From Amycolatopsis sp. DSM 110486 (lineage in GTDB: Bacteria > Actinomycetota > Actinomycetes > Mycobacteriales > Pseudonocardiaceae): DNA of 64,000 nucleotides. Position numbers and translations under genes: made by a program. The stretch covers positions 5,040,001-5,104,000 of the forward strand of contig NZ_CP080519.1 in NCBI RefSeq assembly GCF_019468465.1. Reading direction: 5' to 3'. Below, piece after piece: positions 28,959-37,678 of the stretch (position 1 is its first letter; each line of letters opens with the position of its first letter). The notes below the pieces were generated by a model. It had not been told where the DNA came from, did no database searches, and saw nothing but the letters and a program-made list of their open reading frames with translations.

Positions 28959-30080
28959 GTGACCAAACCCGACGAGGAGACCGCGACCGCGAGCAGCCGG
29001 ACCGAGCCGTCGAGGGAACCGGCGCGCGACGAGCGCCGCCTGACGCGCCGCGGCTGGACCCTGCTGGTCAGCGGCGCGCTGTTCCTGGTGTTCGTCGTAA
29101 CCGGTTTCCTGGTCCAGGTGCCGTACGTGGCCATCAGTCCGGGCCCGACGTACGACACGCTCGGTCGCGACGCCGCGGGCAACGAAGTCGTCCAGGTCAA
29201 GGGCCACGAGACGTACCAGACCAACGGCGAGCTGCGCATGACCACCGTGTCGCTCAACGACGGGATCAACCTCTTCACCGCGCTCGGCCTCTGGGCCAGC
29301 GGCCGCTACGCGCTCGCGCCGCGCGAGGAGTACTACCGCCCCGGCGAGACCAACGAGCAGGTCAAGCAGGAGAACATCCAGCAGCTTCAGGACTCCCAGA
29401 GCAACGCCCAGGTCGCCGCCCTGCGCCACCTCGGCTACCCCGTGGAGGTCCTCGCCAAGGAGATCGTGTCCGGCAGCCCCGCCGACCACGTGCTCGCGCC
29501 CGGCGACAAGCTCGTCACCGTCAACGGCACGAAGGTCACCGAAGCCGCCGACGTCGCCAAGGCCCTCACCGACACCAAGCCCGGCCAGACCGTGCAGATC
29601 ACCTTCCAGGCCGACGGCCAGCCCGAACGCACGGTGCCGATCACGCTCGCCAAGCGCGACGACCGCACGCGGGGCTTCATGGGCCTCACGGCCGTCGACC
29701 ACGCGATCGCACCGTTCAACGTCAACATCTCGCTGCAGGACGTCGGCGGCCCCTCGGCCGGCCTGATGTTCACGCTGGCGATCATCGACCGCCTCACCCC
29801 GCCCGGGAAGTCGGACAACAACCTCGCCGGCGGCCGGCACATCGCGGGTACCGGCGAGATCTCCGAGACCGGCGAGGTCGGCCCGATCGGCGGCATCTCG
29901 TTCAAGGTCGTGGGCGCGCGCGAGGCCGGGGCGACTGACTTCCTCGTGCCGGCGCACAACTGCGCCGAGGCGAAGTCGGCCGTGCCGGACGGGCTCAACC
30001 TGATCAAGGTGTCCACACTGGACGACGCGCTCACCCAGCTCCAGAACCTCAAGGCCGGCCGGCCCACGGTGCACTGCTGA
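28959..30080 (+). CDS. Membrane-anchored PDZ and Lon-like serine protease
   Basis: A 373-aa protein. A charged N-terminus (about 1-30) leads to one membrane helix (LLVSGALFLVFVVTGFLV), placing the rest outside. A PDZ domain follows (about 165-245, with GSPADHVLAPGDKLVTVNG). The C-terminal Lon-type domain has Ser266 in GGPSAGLMF and Lys316 in GGISFKVVGAREAG as the Ser-Lys dyad. It should cleave exported or membrane proteins. A TACGCT box 7 nt before the GTG indicates a leaderless transcript, divergent from the DUF2342 gene with only 89 bp between them. Confidence 0.93.
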   Translation: MTKPDEETATASSRTEPSREPARDERRLTRRGWTLLVSGALFLVFVVTGFLVQVPYVAISPGPTYDTLGRDAAGNEVVQVKGHETYQTNGELRMTTVSLNDGINLFTALGLWASGRYALAPREEYYRPGETNEQVKQENIQQLQDSQSNAQVAALRHLGYPVEVLAKEIVSGSPADHVLAPGDKLVTVNGTKVTEAADVAKALTDTKPGQTVQITFQADGQPERTVPITLAKRDDRTRGFMGLTAVDHAIAPFNVNISLQDVGGPSAGLMFTLAIIDRLTPPGKSDNNLAGGRHIAGTGEISETGEVGPIGGISFKVVGAREAGATDFLVPAHNCAEAKSAVPDGLNLIKVSTLDDALTQLQNLKAGRPTVHC

Positions 30081-30161
30081 GGAAGTAGAAGTGCCAGTAC
30101 CTGTCCTGAACCGGAGGCCCCCACGCGGAGGCCCCCGGCTCGACGGGGCTCACGGCAGGAC

Positions 30162-30722
30162 TCAGGGCAGGAAGGTCGTCTTCAACGCGTCGAGCAGGTT
30201 CGGCGCGAGGTCGGGGCTCTCCACGATCTCGTCGACGGCGTCCACTTCGGCCGCAGAATCGTCGGGCCGCGTCCCGCGCAGCCGCATCACGCAAGCCACG
30301 TCGCCCTCGCGCAGCACCGCCGCCACGAGCCGCGCCTCCGTGCGCCGCGGGTGGTCGGCCGCCGCGCGGCGCAGGCGTTCGGCGTCGGCCTCCGCGAGGC
30401 CTTCGAGCTCCGCCTCGACGTCGGGCGGCAGGACGATGATCTCCTGCGCGAGCGCGCAGCCCACCACGATCTCGGGCCAGGCGATCCGGCCGAGCGACTC
30501 GGCGAGGTCACCTTCTGGCAACGCTTCTTGCGCCACGGGCGTCAGCGGGTTCGCACGGTCGAGCTGGCCGGCCAGCTCGGGCTGCTCGTCGAGCAGGGCC
30601 GCGGTGGGCACCAGCGCGAACAGCTGCGGTGGCTGGTCCCAGCCCCCGGACGCGACGAACTCTTCGACTTCCCGGGCCAGGCCGGCGACGGGGTTGGCGG
30701 CGGGCGGCTCACTCGGCTGCAT
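30162..30722 (-). CDS. PPA1309-family protein
   Basis: A 186-aa soluble protein without signal or membrane segments. Recognisable segments are LAREVEEFVASGGWDQPPQLFALVPTAALL, AWPEIVVGCALAQEIIVLPP, and REGDVACVMRLRGT, matching an actinobacterial family usually found beside the UPF0182 gene. No catalytic motif is apparent. It lies between the PDZ protease (convergent) and UPF0182 (divergent). Function unknown. Confidence 0.85.
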   Translation of the reverse strand: MQPSEPPAANPVAGLAREVEEFVASGGWDQPPQLFALVPTAALLDEQPELAGQLDRANPLTPVAQEALPEGDLAESLGRIAWPEIVVGCALAQEIIVLPPDVEAELEGLAEADAERLRRAAADHPRRTEARLVAAVLREGDVACVMRLRGTRPDDSAAEVDAVDEIVESPDLAPNLLDALKTTFLP

Positions 30723-30869
30723 GGCGACATCGTCGCAGGCCGGTCCCCGCGCCGTCTTGCGACGTCCGATTCGGGCGGTCCCGGGAACTCGGGAACCCAT
30801 CCGTAGAGTTAGACCGTCAGGGGACGACGCCGTCCCCGCGAACGTGTTCACGAAGACAGGAGCGTTGCC

Positions 30870-33800
30870 GTGGCGACTCGGCCCCCGGTGAGCCTGAAGC
30901 TGTCCCGCCGCAGCAGGATTCTCCTCATCATCGCCGCGGTGATCGTGCTGGCGCTGCTGCTGGGTGTGAGACTGCTCGACACCTACGTCGACTGGCTGTG
31001 GTTCGGCGAGGTCCACGCGCGCTCGGTGTTCACCACTGAACTTCTCACCCGGATAGTCCTCTTCGTGGCCGTCGGGCTCCTCGTGGGCGGTTCACTCGCG
31101 ATCAGCCTCATCATCGCCTACCGCACGCGTCCGGTGTTCGTGCCCGTCTCGGGCAGCGACGACCCGCTCTCGCGCTACCGCTCGATGATCGTGAGCCGCA
31201 TCCGGCTGTTCGGCATCGGCATCCCGGTGATCACCGGACTCATCTCCGGCGCGTCCGCGATGGGCGACTGGCAGACGATCCAGCTGTTCCTCAACGGCAC
31301 GTCGTTCGGCCAGAAAGACCCGCAGTTCGGGATCGACATCGGCTTCTACGCGTTCACCCTGCCGTTCGTGAACTGGCTGCTGGGCTGGCTGTTCGTCACG
31401 GTCGTCGTCTCCTTCTTCGGCGCGCTGATCGCCCACTACATCTTCGGCGGTATCCGCCTCGCCGGCCGCGGCGGCCAGCTGGCGGGCCCGACGCGCGCGC
31501 AGCTCGCCATCACCGTCGGCATCTTCGTGCTGCTGAAGGCGGTCGAGTACTTCTTCGACCGGTACAACTTGCTGCTGTCCGATCGCGACATGCCGCTGTT
31601 CAACGGCGCCACCTACACCGACCTCAACGCGGTGCTGCCGGCCAAGCTGATCCTGCTGTGCATCTCGGTGATCTGCGCGATCGCGTTCTTCGCGGGCGCG
31701 TTCCTGCGCAACCTGCAGCTGCCGGCGATCGCGCTCGTGCTGCTGATCCTTTCGGGCGTTCTGGTGGGTGTCGCGTGGCCCGCGATCCTCGACCAGTTCT
31801 CGGTGAAGCCGAACGCGAACGACAAGGAAGCGACGTCGATCCAGCGCAACATGGACGCGACGCGCTCGGCGTTCGGGCTGACGAACGTGAAGTACGAGGA
31901 CTACAAGGGCAGCAACCAGGCGAGCCAGGACCAGGTGAAGGCCGACACGGGCACCGTGTCCAACATCCGGCTGCTCGACCCGAACGTGCTGTCCGACACC
32001 TACACCCAGCTCGCCGGCGGTCAGAACTACTACGGCTTCCCGGCGAAGCTCGACATCGACCGCTATACCGTCAACGGCTCCACGCAGGACTACATCGTGG
32101 CGGCCAAGGAGATCAAGACCGACGGGCTCACGGGCAACCAGACCAACTGGATCACCAAGCACCTCGTGTACACCCACGGCAACGGCTTCGTCGCCGCGCC
32201 GGCCAACACCATCAACCGCGCTGTCACGGACGTGTCCGACACGAGCAGCGCCGGCTACCCGCTCATCGGCACCAGTGACACGAAGAACCCCACCGGTGCA
32301 GGCTCGGTCGGTGGCAAGCCCGGCATCAAGGTCGACCAGCCACGCATCTACTACGGCGAGCTGGCCGACCAGAACGACTACGCGATCGTCGGCGGCACCC
32401 CCGGCAAGGCGCCGGGCGAGTCCGACTCCCCGGACCAGAAGAATTACTACTACAACGGCACGGGCGGCGTCCCGCTCGACAACTGGTTCAACCGGCTCGC
32501 CTTCGCGGCCGAGTACGGCGAGCGCAACATCCTCTTCTCCGACGCCATCGGCGACGGCTCGAAGATCATGTACAACCGCACCCCGCGTGAGCGCGTCAGC
32601 AAGGTCGCGCCGTGGCTGACGCTCGACGGCGACCCGTACCCGGCGGTCGTCAACGGCAAGATCGTGTGGATCGTCGACGGGTACACCACGCTGAACAACT
32701 ACCCGTACGCGCAGCAGACGCAGCTCGGCGACGCCACCAACGACTCGCTCAACGGCGTCACGCGCCAGGCCAACAACTCGATCAACTACATCCGCAACTC
32801 GGTGAAGGCGACCGTCGACGCGTTCGACGGCACGGTCACCCTGTACTCGATCGACGACAAGGAACCCGTGCTCAACGCGTGGGAGAAGGTGTTCCCGGGC
32901 CTCGTGAAGCCGAGCTCGGAGATCCCGCCGGACCTGCGTGCGCACTTCCGTTACCCCGAGGACCTGTTCAAGGTCCAGCGTGAGCTGCTCGCCCGGTACC
33001 ACGTGGACAACCCGCAGCAGTTCTACGCGCAGCAGTCGTTCTGGAGCGTCCCGCAGGACCCGACGGAAGACGGCAGCGCGACCACAGCGGCGGCGAACGT
33101 CGCCAACCAACCCGGCTATTACGTCCTCGCCGACGCAGCGGGTGAAGGCACACCGACGTTCCAGCTGACCAGCGGGCTCACCGGTCTGCAACGGCAATAC
33201 CTCGCGTCGTGGATGTCGGTGTCGTCCGATCCCGGGGACTACGGCACCATCCGCGTGCTCCGACTACCCACGATCACCGGTGCGAACCAAGTGGACGGGC
33301 CGGTGCAGGTGCAGAACAGGTTCCAGAGCGACCAACAGGTCGCTTCGGACCGGACACTGCTCAACAACCCCAACGTGATCCCCATCTACGGCAACATGAT
33401 CACGTTGCCGGTCGCCGACGGGTTCCTCTACGTCGAACCGGTGTACATCAGACAGCGCAACCAGCTGAGTTACCCGCAACTGGCCCGCATCCTGGTGTCG
33501 TTCGGCTCGAAGGTCGGCTACGCGCCGACCCTCAACGAGGCACTGGACCAGGTGTTCGGCAAGGGCACCGGTGTGGCGGCGACCACACCGGTCGAAGGGA
33601 CACCACCGTCCTCGTCGACACCGCCGACCTCAACGTCGCCGACCACGCCGACCACCCCGCCGGCCAACTCGGGCGGCTCGAACCCGGCCCTCGACAAGGC
33701 GGTGACCGACATCCAGTCGGCGCTGGCCAAGCTCAAGGCCGCGCAACAGTCGGGCAACTTCGCTGATCAAGGCACCGCCCTCGCGGCCCTCGACGACGCG

Positions 33801-33875
33801 GCGAAGCGGTACGAGGCGGCCAAACCCGCCACTCCGCCGTCCGGCAGCGGCGCACCTCAGCAACCCGGCGGGTGA
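30870..33875 (+). CDS. UPF0182 large integral membrane protein
   Basis: A 1001-aa protein. About seven membrane helices fill roughly the first 310 residues. The long extracytoplasmic region (about 320-900) is rich in Asn, Gly and Tyr and has conserved segments such as WLTLDGDPYPAVVNGKIVWIVDGYTTLNNYPYAQQ. A Thr/Pro/Ser linker follows (SSSTPPTSTSPTTPTTPP), and a helical C-terminal tail of about 70 residues ends it. Its function is unknown, although it is conserved across actinobacteria and some other phyla. AGGAG precedes the GTG, and a TAGAGT box about 65 nt upstream indicates a led transcript. The linked protease suggests an envelope role. Confidence 0.92.
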   Translation: MATRPPVSLKLSRRSRILLIIAAVIVLALLLGVRLLDTYVDWLWFGEVHARSVFTTELLTRIVLFVAVGLLVGGSLAISLIIAYRTRPVFVPVSGSDDPLSRYRSMIVSRIRLFGIGIPVITGLISGASAMGDWQTIQLFLNGTSFGQKDPQFGIDIGFYAFTLPFVNWLLGWLFVTVVVSFFGALIAHYIFGGIRLAGRGGQLAGPTRAQLAITVGIFVLLKAVEYFFDRYNLLLSDRDMPLFNGATYTDLNAVLPAKLILLCISVICAIAFFAGAFLRNLQLPAIALVLLILSGVLVGVAWPAILDQFSVKPNANDKEATSIQRNMDATRSAFGLTNVKYEDYKGSNQASQDQVKADTGTVSNIRLLDPNVLSDTYTQLAGGQNYYGFPAKLDIDRYTVNGSTQDYIVAAKEIKTDGLTGNQTNWITKHLVYTHGNGFVAAPANTINRAVTDVSDTSSAGYPLIGTSDTKNPTGAGSVGGKPGIKVDQPRIYYGELADQNDYAIVGGTPGKAPGESDSPDQKNYYYNGTGGVPLDNWFNRLAFAAEYGERNILFSDAIGDGSKIMYNRTPRERVSKVAPWLTLDGDPYPAVVNGKIVWIVDGYTTLNNYPYAQQTQLGDATNDSLNGVTRQANNSINYIRNSVKATVDAFDGTVTLYSIDDKEPVLNAWEKVFPGLVKPSSEIPPDLRAHFRYPEDLFKVQRELLARYHVDNPQQFYAQQSFWSVPQDPTEDGSATTAAANVANQPGYYVLADAAGEGTPTFQLTSGLTGLQRQYLASWMSVSSDPGDYGTIRVLRLPTITGANQVDGPVQVQNRFQSDQQVASDRTLLNNPNVIPIYGNMITLPVADGFLYVEPVYIRQRNQLSYPQLARILVSFGSKVGYAPTLNEALDQVFGKGTGVAATTPVEGTPPSSSTPPTSTSPTTPTTPPANSGGSNPALDKAVTDIQSALAKLKAAQQSGNFADQGTALAALDDAAKRYEAAKPATPPSGSGAPQQPGG

Positions 33876-33942
33876 CCTCGCGAACGGTAGTGGCACCCGC
33901 TTTGCACCTGGCTGAAACCCAGGCGTAAAGTAGGTATCACGA

Positions 33943-34016
33943 CGCGGGGTGGAGCAGCTCGGTAGCTCGCTGGGCTCATAACCCAGAGGTCGCAGGTTCA
34001 AATCCTGTCCCCGCTA
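33943..34016 (+). tRNA. tRNA-fMet (CAT), initiator, copy 1
   Basis: A 74-nt cloverleaf with anticodon CAT. Initiator marks are the unpaired position 1 against 72 (CGCGGGG versus CCCCGCT) and three G-C pairs in the anticodon stem (GGGCTCATAACCC). The CCA end is not encoded. A promoter TTGCAC-18 nt-TAAAGT lies just upstream. An identical copy lies 4.4 kb downstream. Confidence 0.97.
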
Positions 34017-34025
34017 CAGAGGTAG

Positions 34026-34064
34026 GAGGCCCGTGCTTGCGGAGATCGCAAGCCGGGCCTCTTT
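34026..34064 (+). terminator. Terminator of the first tRNA-fMet gene
   Basis: GAGGCCCGTGCTTGC pairs with GCAAGCCGGGCCTC around an 7-nt loop, followed by TTTCGCGTTTT. One mismatch lies in the stem. Confidence 0.85.
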
Positions 34065-34978
34065 CGCGTTTTCCCCGGGGGTCGAACCCCCGGACTCCCG
34101 CCAGGGAGGGCTTCGCCCCCTGGACCCCCCGGTGAGGTCGCCTTGGGTGGTGGGGTGGCGGTTGGTGGTGGGTCAACTTTCGGGCTTGCCAGTGGCTGTG
34201 CCCCCTGGACCCCCCGGTGAGGTCGCCTTGGGTGGTGGGGTGGCGGTTGGTGGTGGGTCAACTTTCGGGCTTGCCAGTGGCTGTGCCGCTTGGATCCCCC
34301 TCGTGAGTTGCGTTGGGTGGTGGGGTGGCGGTTGGTGGTGGGTCAACTTTCGGGCTCGCCAGTGGCTGAGCTGCCTTGGAACCCCTGGTGAGTTGGCTGG
34401 GGTGGCGGTTGGTGAGCGGTGAAGGTTCGGGGCTGGTTGGTGGCTGAGCTGTGTTGGGACGCTCGGTGGGTTGGCCTGGGGCGAGGGAACGGCCTGACTC
34501 GCGTTGGTGGGTGTGGTGTCTCGGGTGGCGGTGTGGTCGGTGGTCGTTGTGCTGTGCCGCTGGGAACTCCCGGTGAGGTTGCCTGGATTGTGATGTGCGG
34601 TTGGTGAGAGGGGCTGTGCCCTTTTGGCTTCCGCGGTGAGTCGCCTGGGGTGGTGAGGTGGCGGTTGGTGAGTGGGCGGCGGACCTTGGGTGCCCTGGTG
34701 AGGTGGCCGTTGGTGAGTTGTTGCTGGGGTTGGAGCGCAACCGAGAGAGGGCCTTTTTCTCCCCGTGCGCCCCGACTGTTTGGCCCCACGGCACGGCTCC
34801 TTCGCAGTCGCCGGCCGTTGGAGTGACGCACACCATCCAGGCTGACCTGCCAGTTCGGCCGACGCCGTGGGCCTTCGGCGGGAGCCTCGATTTCGCTTAT
34901 GCCGCTCAGATTGCTACTTCGGACGGCGCTCGCTTGCGAGAGTGGGGGCGTTGGAGTGGGGCGGAATAGGGTGCGGGG
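34065..34978. repeat. Minisatellite region with 85-bp units
   Basis: A GC-rich inverted element (34073-34130) leads into tandem units of about 85 bp, each with a GGACCCCCCGGTGAGG-like start, GGTGGGGTGGCGGTTGGTGG and GTCAACTTTCGGGC. Units start near 34121, 34206, 34291 and 34377; the first two are almost identical. The array then decays to about 34720 into shorter units with GGTGAG and GGTGGCGG. The rest up to the P450 is non-coding with no clear signal. Open frames here are the repeat read out as Pro/His/Thr-rich peptides. Confidence 0.9.
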
Positions 34979-36202
34979 ATGGGTGAAGGTGTGGGGTCCG
35001 TGGGGTTGGCGTTGACGTTGGGGGAGTTGGTCGGGGCGGCTAGGGGGGCGGATCCGTATGGGGCGTATGGGGAATGGCGGGGGCGGGCGCCTGTGGTGCG
35101 CGTCGGGGAAGGGGTTGCGGTGGTGCTCGGGTTCGGGGAGGCCGAGCGGGTGGTGACGGGGGCGGAGTTCGGGCATCCGGAGCCGGAGGTGGTCGGGAGT
35201 GGGGATCCGGATTTGCCGGTGGATGAGGCCGGGCGGGTGGTGAGGGCGTTCGCGTTCCTGAATCCGCCGGATCACACGCGGTTGCGGAAGTTGGTGGGGA
35301 AGGCGTTCACGGCGCGGACGGTGGAGGGGCTGGTGCCGCGCGTGGGGGAGTTGGTGGGGGAGTTCGTCGGTCGGGTGGTGGAGGCCGGCGAGAGCGACTT
35401 GATGGCGGAGCTGGCGGTGCCCTTGCCGGTGACGGTGATCGCGGAGCTGCTGGGGGTGCCGGTCGAGGATCGGGAGCGGTTCGGGGCGTGGTCGGGGGTG
35501 ATGGCGCGGGCGGCGGAGCCCGGGTTCTTGCTGGGGCCCGGAGTTGCGGAGGCGGCGGCGCGGGCGCGGCGGGAGTTCGTGGCGTACTTCAGGGAGTTGG
35601 CGGCTGAGCGGCGAAGGGCGCCGGCGGACGACCTGTTGTCGGCGCTCGTGGCGGTGTCGGATGAGGGGGGACGGCTCAGTGAGGGGGAGTTGCTGGTCAC
35701 GTTGACGTTGTTGCTCGTGGCCGGGCACGAGACGACGACGAACCTGATCGGCAACGGGGTGTTGGCGTTGCTGCGGAATCCGGAGCAGTACGCGGCTTTG
35801 GCGCGCGATGCGGCGTTGGTCGAGGGGGCCGTCGAGGAGATTCTGCGGTACGACTCGCCGATCCAGCTGACGATGAGAACGGTCCTGACCGACACGACCT
35901 TGGGCGGCGTCGAGCTGGCGGCGGGGACGACGGTGCTCGTGTTGGTGGGCGCGGCGAACCGGGATCCGCGAGTGCGCGATGAGCCGGACCGGTTCGATAT
36001 CACCCGCGCGCCGGGACGGCATTTGGCTTTCGGGCGCGGGATTCACTTCTGCCTGGGCGCTCCGCTGGCGAGGCTGCAGGGGCGCACGGTGTTGCGGGAG
36101 CTCGCGCGCCGGGCGCCGGAGCTGCGGCTGGCCGGCGAGCCGGAGTGGGCTGAGACGGTGACGTTGCGCGGCCTGCGAAGGCTGCCCGTCGCGATCAGGT
36201 GA
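34979..36202 (+). CDS. Cytochrome P450 (bacterial class I)
   Basis: A 407-aa soluble P450. The I-helix oxygen-activation motif AGHETTTN holds Thr252, the ExxR is in EEILRYDSP, and the heme loop FGRGIHFCLGAP places the ligand at Cys358. It needs a ferredoxin and reductase, which are not encoded nearby. Third positions favour G over C far more than neighbouring genes (many GTG, GGG, CGG), hinting at a separate origin. It converges on the FAD monooxygenase with an 8-nt overlap. Substrate unknown; the neighbours suggest small-molecule modification or detoxification. Confidence 0.95.
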   Translation: MGEGVGSVGLALTLGELVGAARGADPYGAYGEWRGRAPVVRVGEGVAVVLGFGEAERVVTGAEFGHPEPEVVGSGDPDLPVDEAGRVVRAFAFLNPPDHTRLRKLVGKAFTARTVEGLVPRVGELVGEFVGRVVEAGESDLMAELAVPLPVTVIAELLGVPVEDRERFGAWSGVMARAAEPGFLLGPGVAEAAARARREFVAYFRELAAERRRAPADDLLSALVAVSDEGGRLSEGELLVTLTLLLVAGHETTTNLIGNGVLALLRNPEQYAALARDAALVEGAVEEILRYDSPIQLTMRTVLTDTTLGGVELAAGTTVLVLVGAANRDPRVRDEPDRFDITRAPGRHLAFGRGIHFCLGAPLARLQGRTVLRELARRAPELRLAGEPEWAETVTLRGLRRLPVAIR

Positions 36203-37601
36203 CGGGCAGCCAGGCGAAGTAGCCGTCCGGACGGACCAAGGCGGCGGACGCAAACGGCAGCGCCGGGAGGTCCGTTGTGGACAGTGGGCCCGGAACCGCA
36301 GGCAGCCCGGACAGGTCGGCGCCCGGGGTGGTGAGCAGGACGTGGTGGCCCGTGTGGAACAGGGTGCTGGCCCAGGCGCCCCCGGGGAGACGGAAGTCGG
36401 GGAGGCGGGTGCCGGTGAGCGGGTGGGCGTGCGCAGGTGCGGGGTAGCGCACGGCGAGGCCGGAGACCAGGCCGGACAGGTGGTGGGACACCTCGGGCAG
36501 GTCGGCGAGTGTGGTGAAGAGCGCGCGCAGGGCGCGGCTGGAGCGGCTTTGCGGGATGAGGCCGTTCTGGGCCGCCACGTTGTCGAGCACGGCGGCCCCG
36601 ACGGCGCGGCGTTCGGGCTCGTAGGTGTCGAGCACGTCGTCGAAGCCGTTGAGGGCCGCGGCGAGCTTCCAGCCCAGGTTGGCGGCGTCCTGAACGCCCA
36701 GGTTGAGGCCTTGGCCGCCGGCGGGGAAGTGGATGTGGGCGGCGTCGCCGGCGAGGAGGACGCGGCCGACGCGATACTGCGCGGCCAGGCGGGACGCGTC
36801 GGAGAAGCGGGACATCCAGCGGATTTCCTTGATCACGGCCGGGCCGTAGGTCGCCGCGAAGGCCGTGTGGACCTCGGCCTCGGTCACCGGTGAGCCGAAC
36901 GTCGCGGGTCGCCGGGCGCGGTCGCCGAAGGTCAGGCGGTACAGCAGCGGCTCGGCGAGGGGGATGAGGCAGCAGAAGCCCGTGACGCCGGTGGACTGGA
37001 CCACTCCGCGCATCGACGTCCACGTGCCGGCCGCGCGGTCGGGGACGTGGTCGACGACAACGTCGGCGACCACGCCGTAGCCGTTGCCGTCCTCGCCTTC
37101 GAAGGGCACGTCCAGCAGTTTGCGCACGGTGCTGCGGCCGCCGTCGCAGCCGACCAGGTAGCGGCAGCTCAAGACGAGCTCCGGCGTGACCACGCGAACG
37201 CCCGAAGCGTCCTGCGAAAGCCCTACCAGCTCGTGCCCGCGCAGCACCTTGCCGCCGAGCTCCGCGAACCGCTCTTCCAGTAGCTCCTCGACCTGCGCCT
37301 GCGGGATGCCCAGCTGGTACGGGCGCCGCGTCTCCCACCCCGCGTAGCTGATCGGGACGGCCGCGAAGTGTCCCTCCTGGACGGTGGCGAACGCGCGTTC
37401 TTTCGCTCTCGGCAGCAGTCCGCGCAGGTCCAGCACCTCCGCCGTGCGAGGCTGCAGGTTCAGCGCCTTCGACAGGCCGGTGCGCTCAGGCAGCCGCTCG
37501 ACCACCACGGCGTCGACGCCGGCCAAGCGCAGCTCGGCCGCCAGCATCAGGCCCGTCGGGCCGGCCCCGACGACGACGACATCGGCGTGCAGCTCGTTCA
37601 T
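36195..37601 (-). CDS. Class A FAD-dependent aromatic monooxygenase (PHBH-type)
   Basis: A 468-aa flavoprotein. FAD/NADPH motifs are GAGPTGLMLAAEL at the N-terminus, the DG-type motif in LVGCDGGRSTVRKLLD, and LLAGDAAHIHFPAGGQGLN. The C-terminal thioredoxin-like tail ends ALVRPDGYFAW. Similar enzymes hydroxylate polyketide aromatics or inactivate rifamycins and tetracyclines. ATG 37601 has AGGAG 6 nt upstream. It is divergent from a TetR gene across twin operators, so it is very likely the regulated target. Substrate not determinable. Confidence 0.92.
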   Translation of the reverse strand: MNELHADVVVVGAGPTGLMLAAELRLAGVDAVVVERLPERTGLSKALNLQPRTAEVLDLRGLLPRAKERAFATVQEGHFAAVPISYAGWETRRPYQLGIPQAQVEELLEERFAELGGKVLRGHELVGLSQDASGVRVVTPELVLSCRYLVGCDGGRSTVRKLLDVPFEGEDGNGYGVVADVVVDHVPDRAAGTWTSMRGVVQSTGVTGFCCLIPLAEPLLYRLTFGDRARRPATFGSPVTEAEVHTAFAATYGPAVIKEIRWMSRFSDASRLAAQYRVGRVLLAGDAAHIHFPAGGQGLNLGVQDAANLGWKLAAALNGFDDVLDTYEPERRAVGAAVLDNVAAQNGLIPQSRSSRALRALFTTLADLPEVSHHLSGLVSGLAVRYPAPAHAHPLTGTRLPDFRLPGGAWASTLFHTGHHVLLTTPGADLSGLPAVPGPLSTTDLPALPFASAALVRPDGYFAWLPVT

Positions 37602-37610
37602 GACCACTCC

Positions 37611-37659
37611 TTAACGTTGTTAAATTGACCCGTCGCCAGAGTGCCCTTAACATCGTTAA
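37611..37659. promoter_or_regulatory. Twin TTAAC-N3-GTTAA operators between monooxygenase and TetR
   Basis: TTAACGTTGTTAA (37611-37623) and TTAACATCGTTAA (37647-37659) are 13-bp palindromes 36 bp apart, both followed by ATTG. They sit just upstream of both divergent starts, and such AT-rich sites are otherwise rare here. They are the expected binding sites of the adjacent TetR regulator. Confidence 0.85.
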
Positions 37660-37678
37660 ATTGTCAAGGAGGTAACCC

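Noticed and set aside
31092..33197. A 701-codon open frame antisense to UPF0182
   Set aside because: Shadow frame with Arg/Val/Glu-rich composition and no domain; the sense protein is a known family.
34106..34720. CRISPR array or repeat protein gene
   Set aside because: Units are tandem without unique spacers and 85 bp is not a codon multiple.
34343..36253. A 636-codon Pro/Arg/His-rich frame antisense to the P450
   Set aside because: It reads the minisatellite and the antisense of the P450; no plausible start or family.
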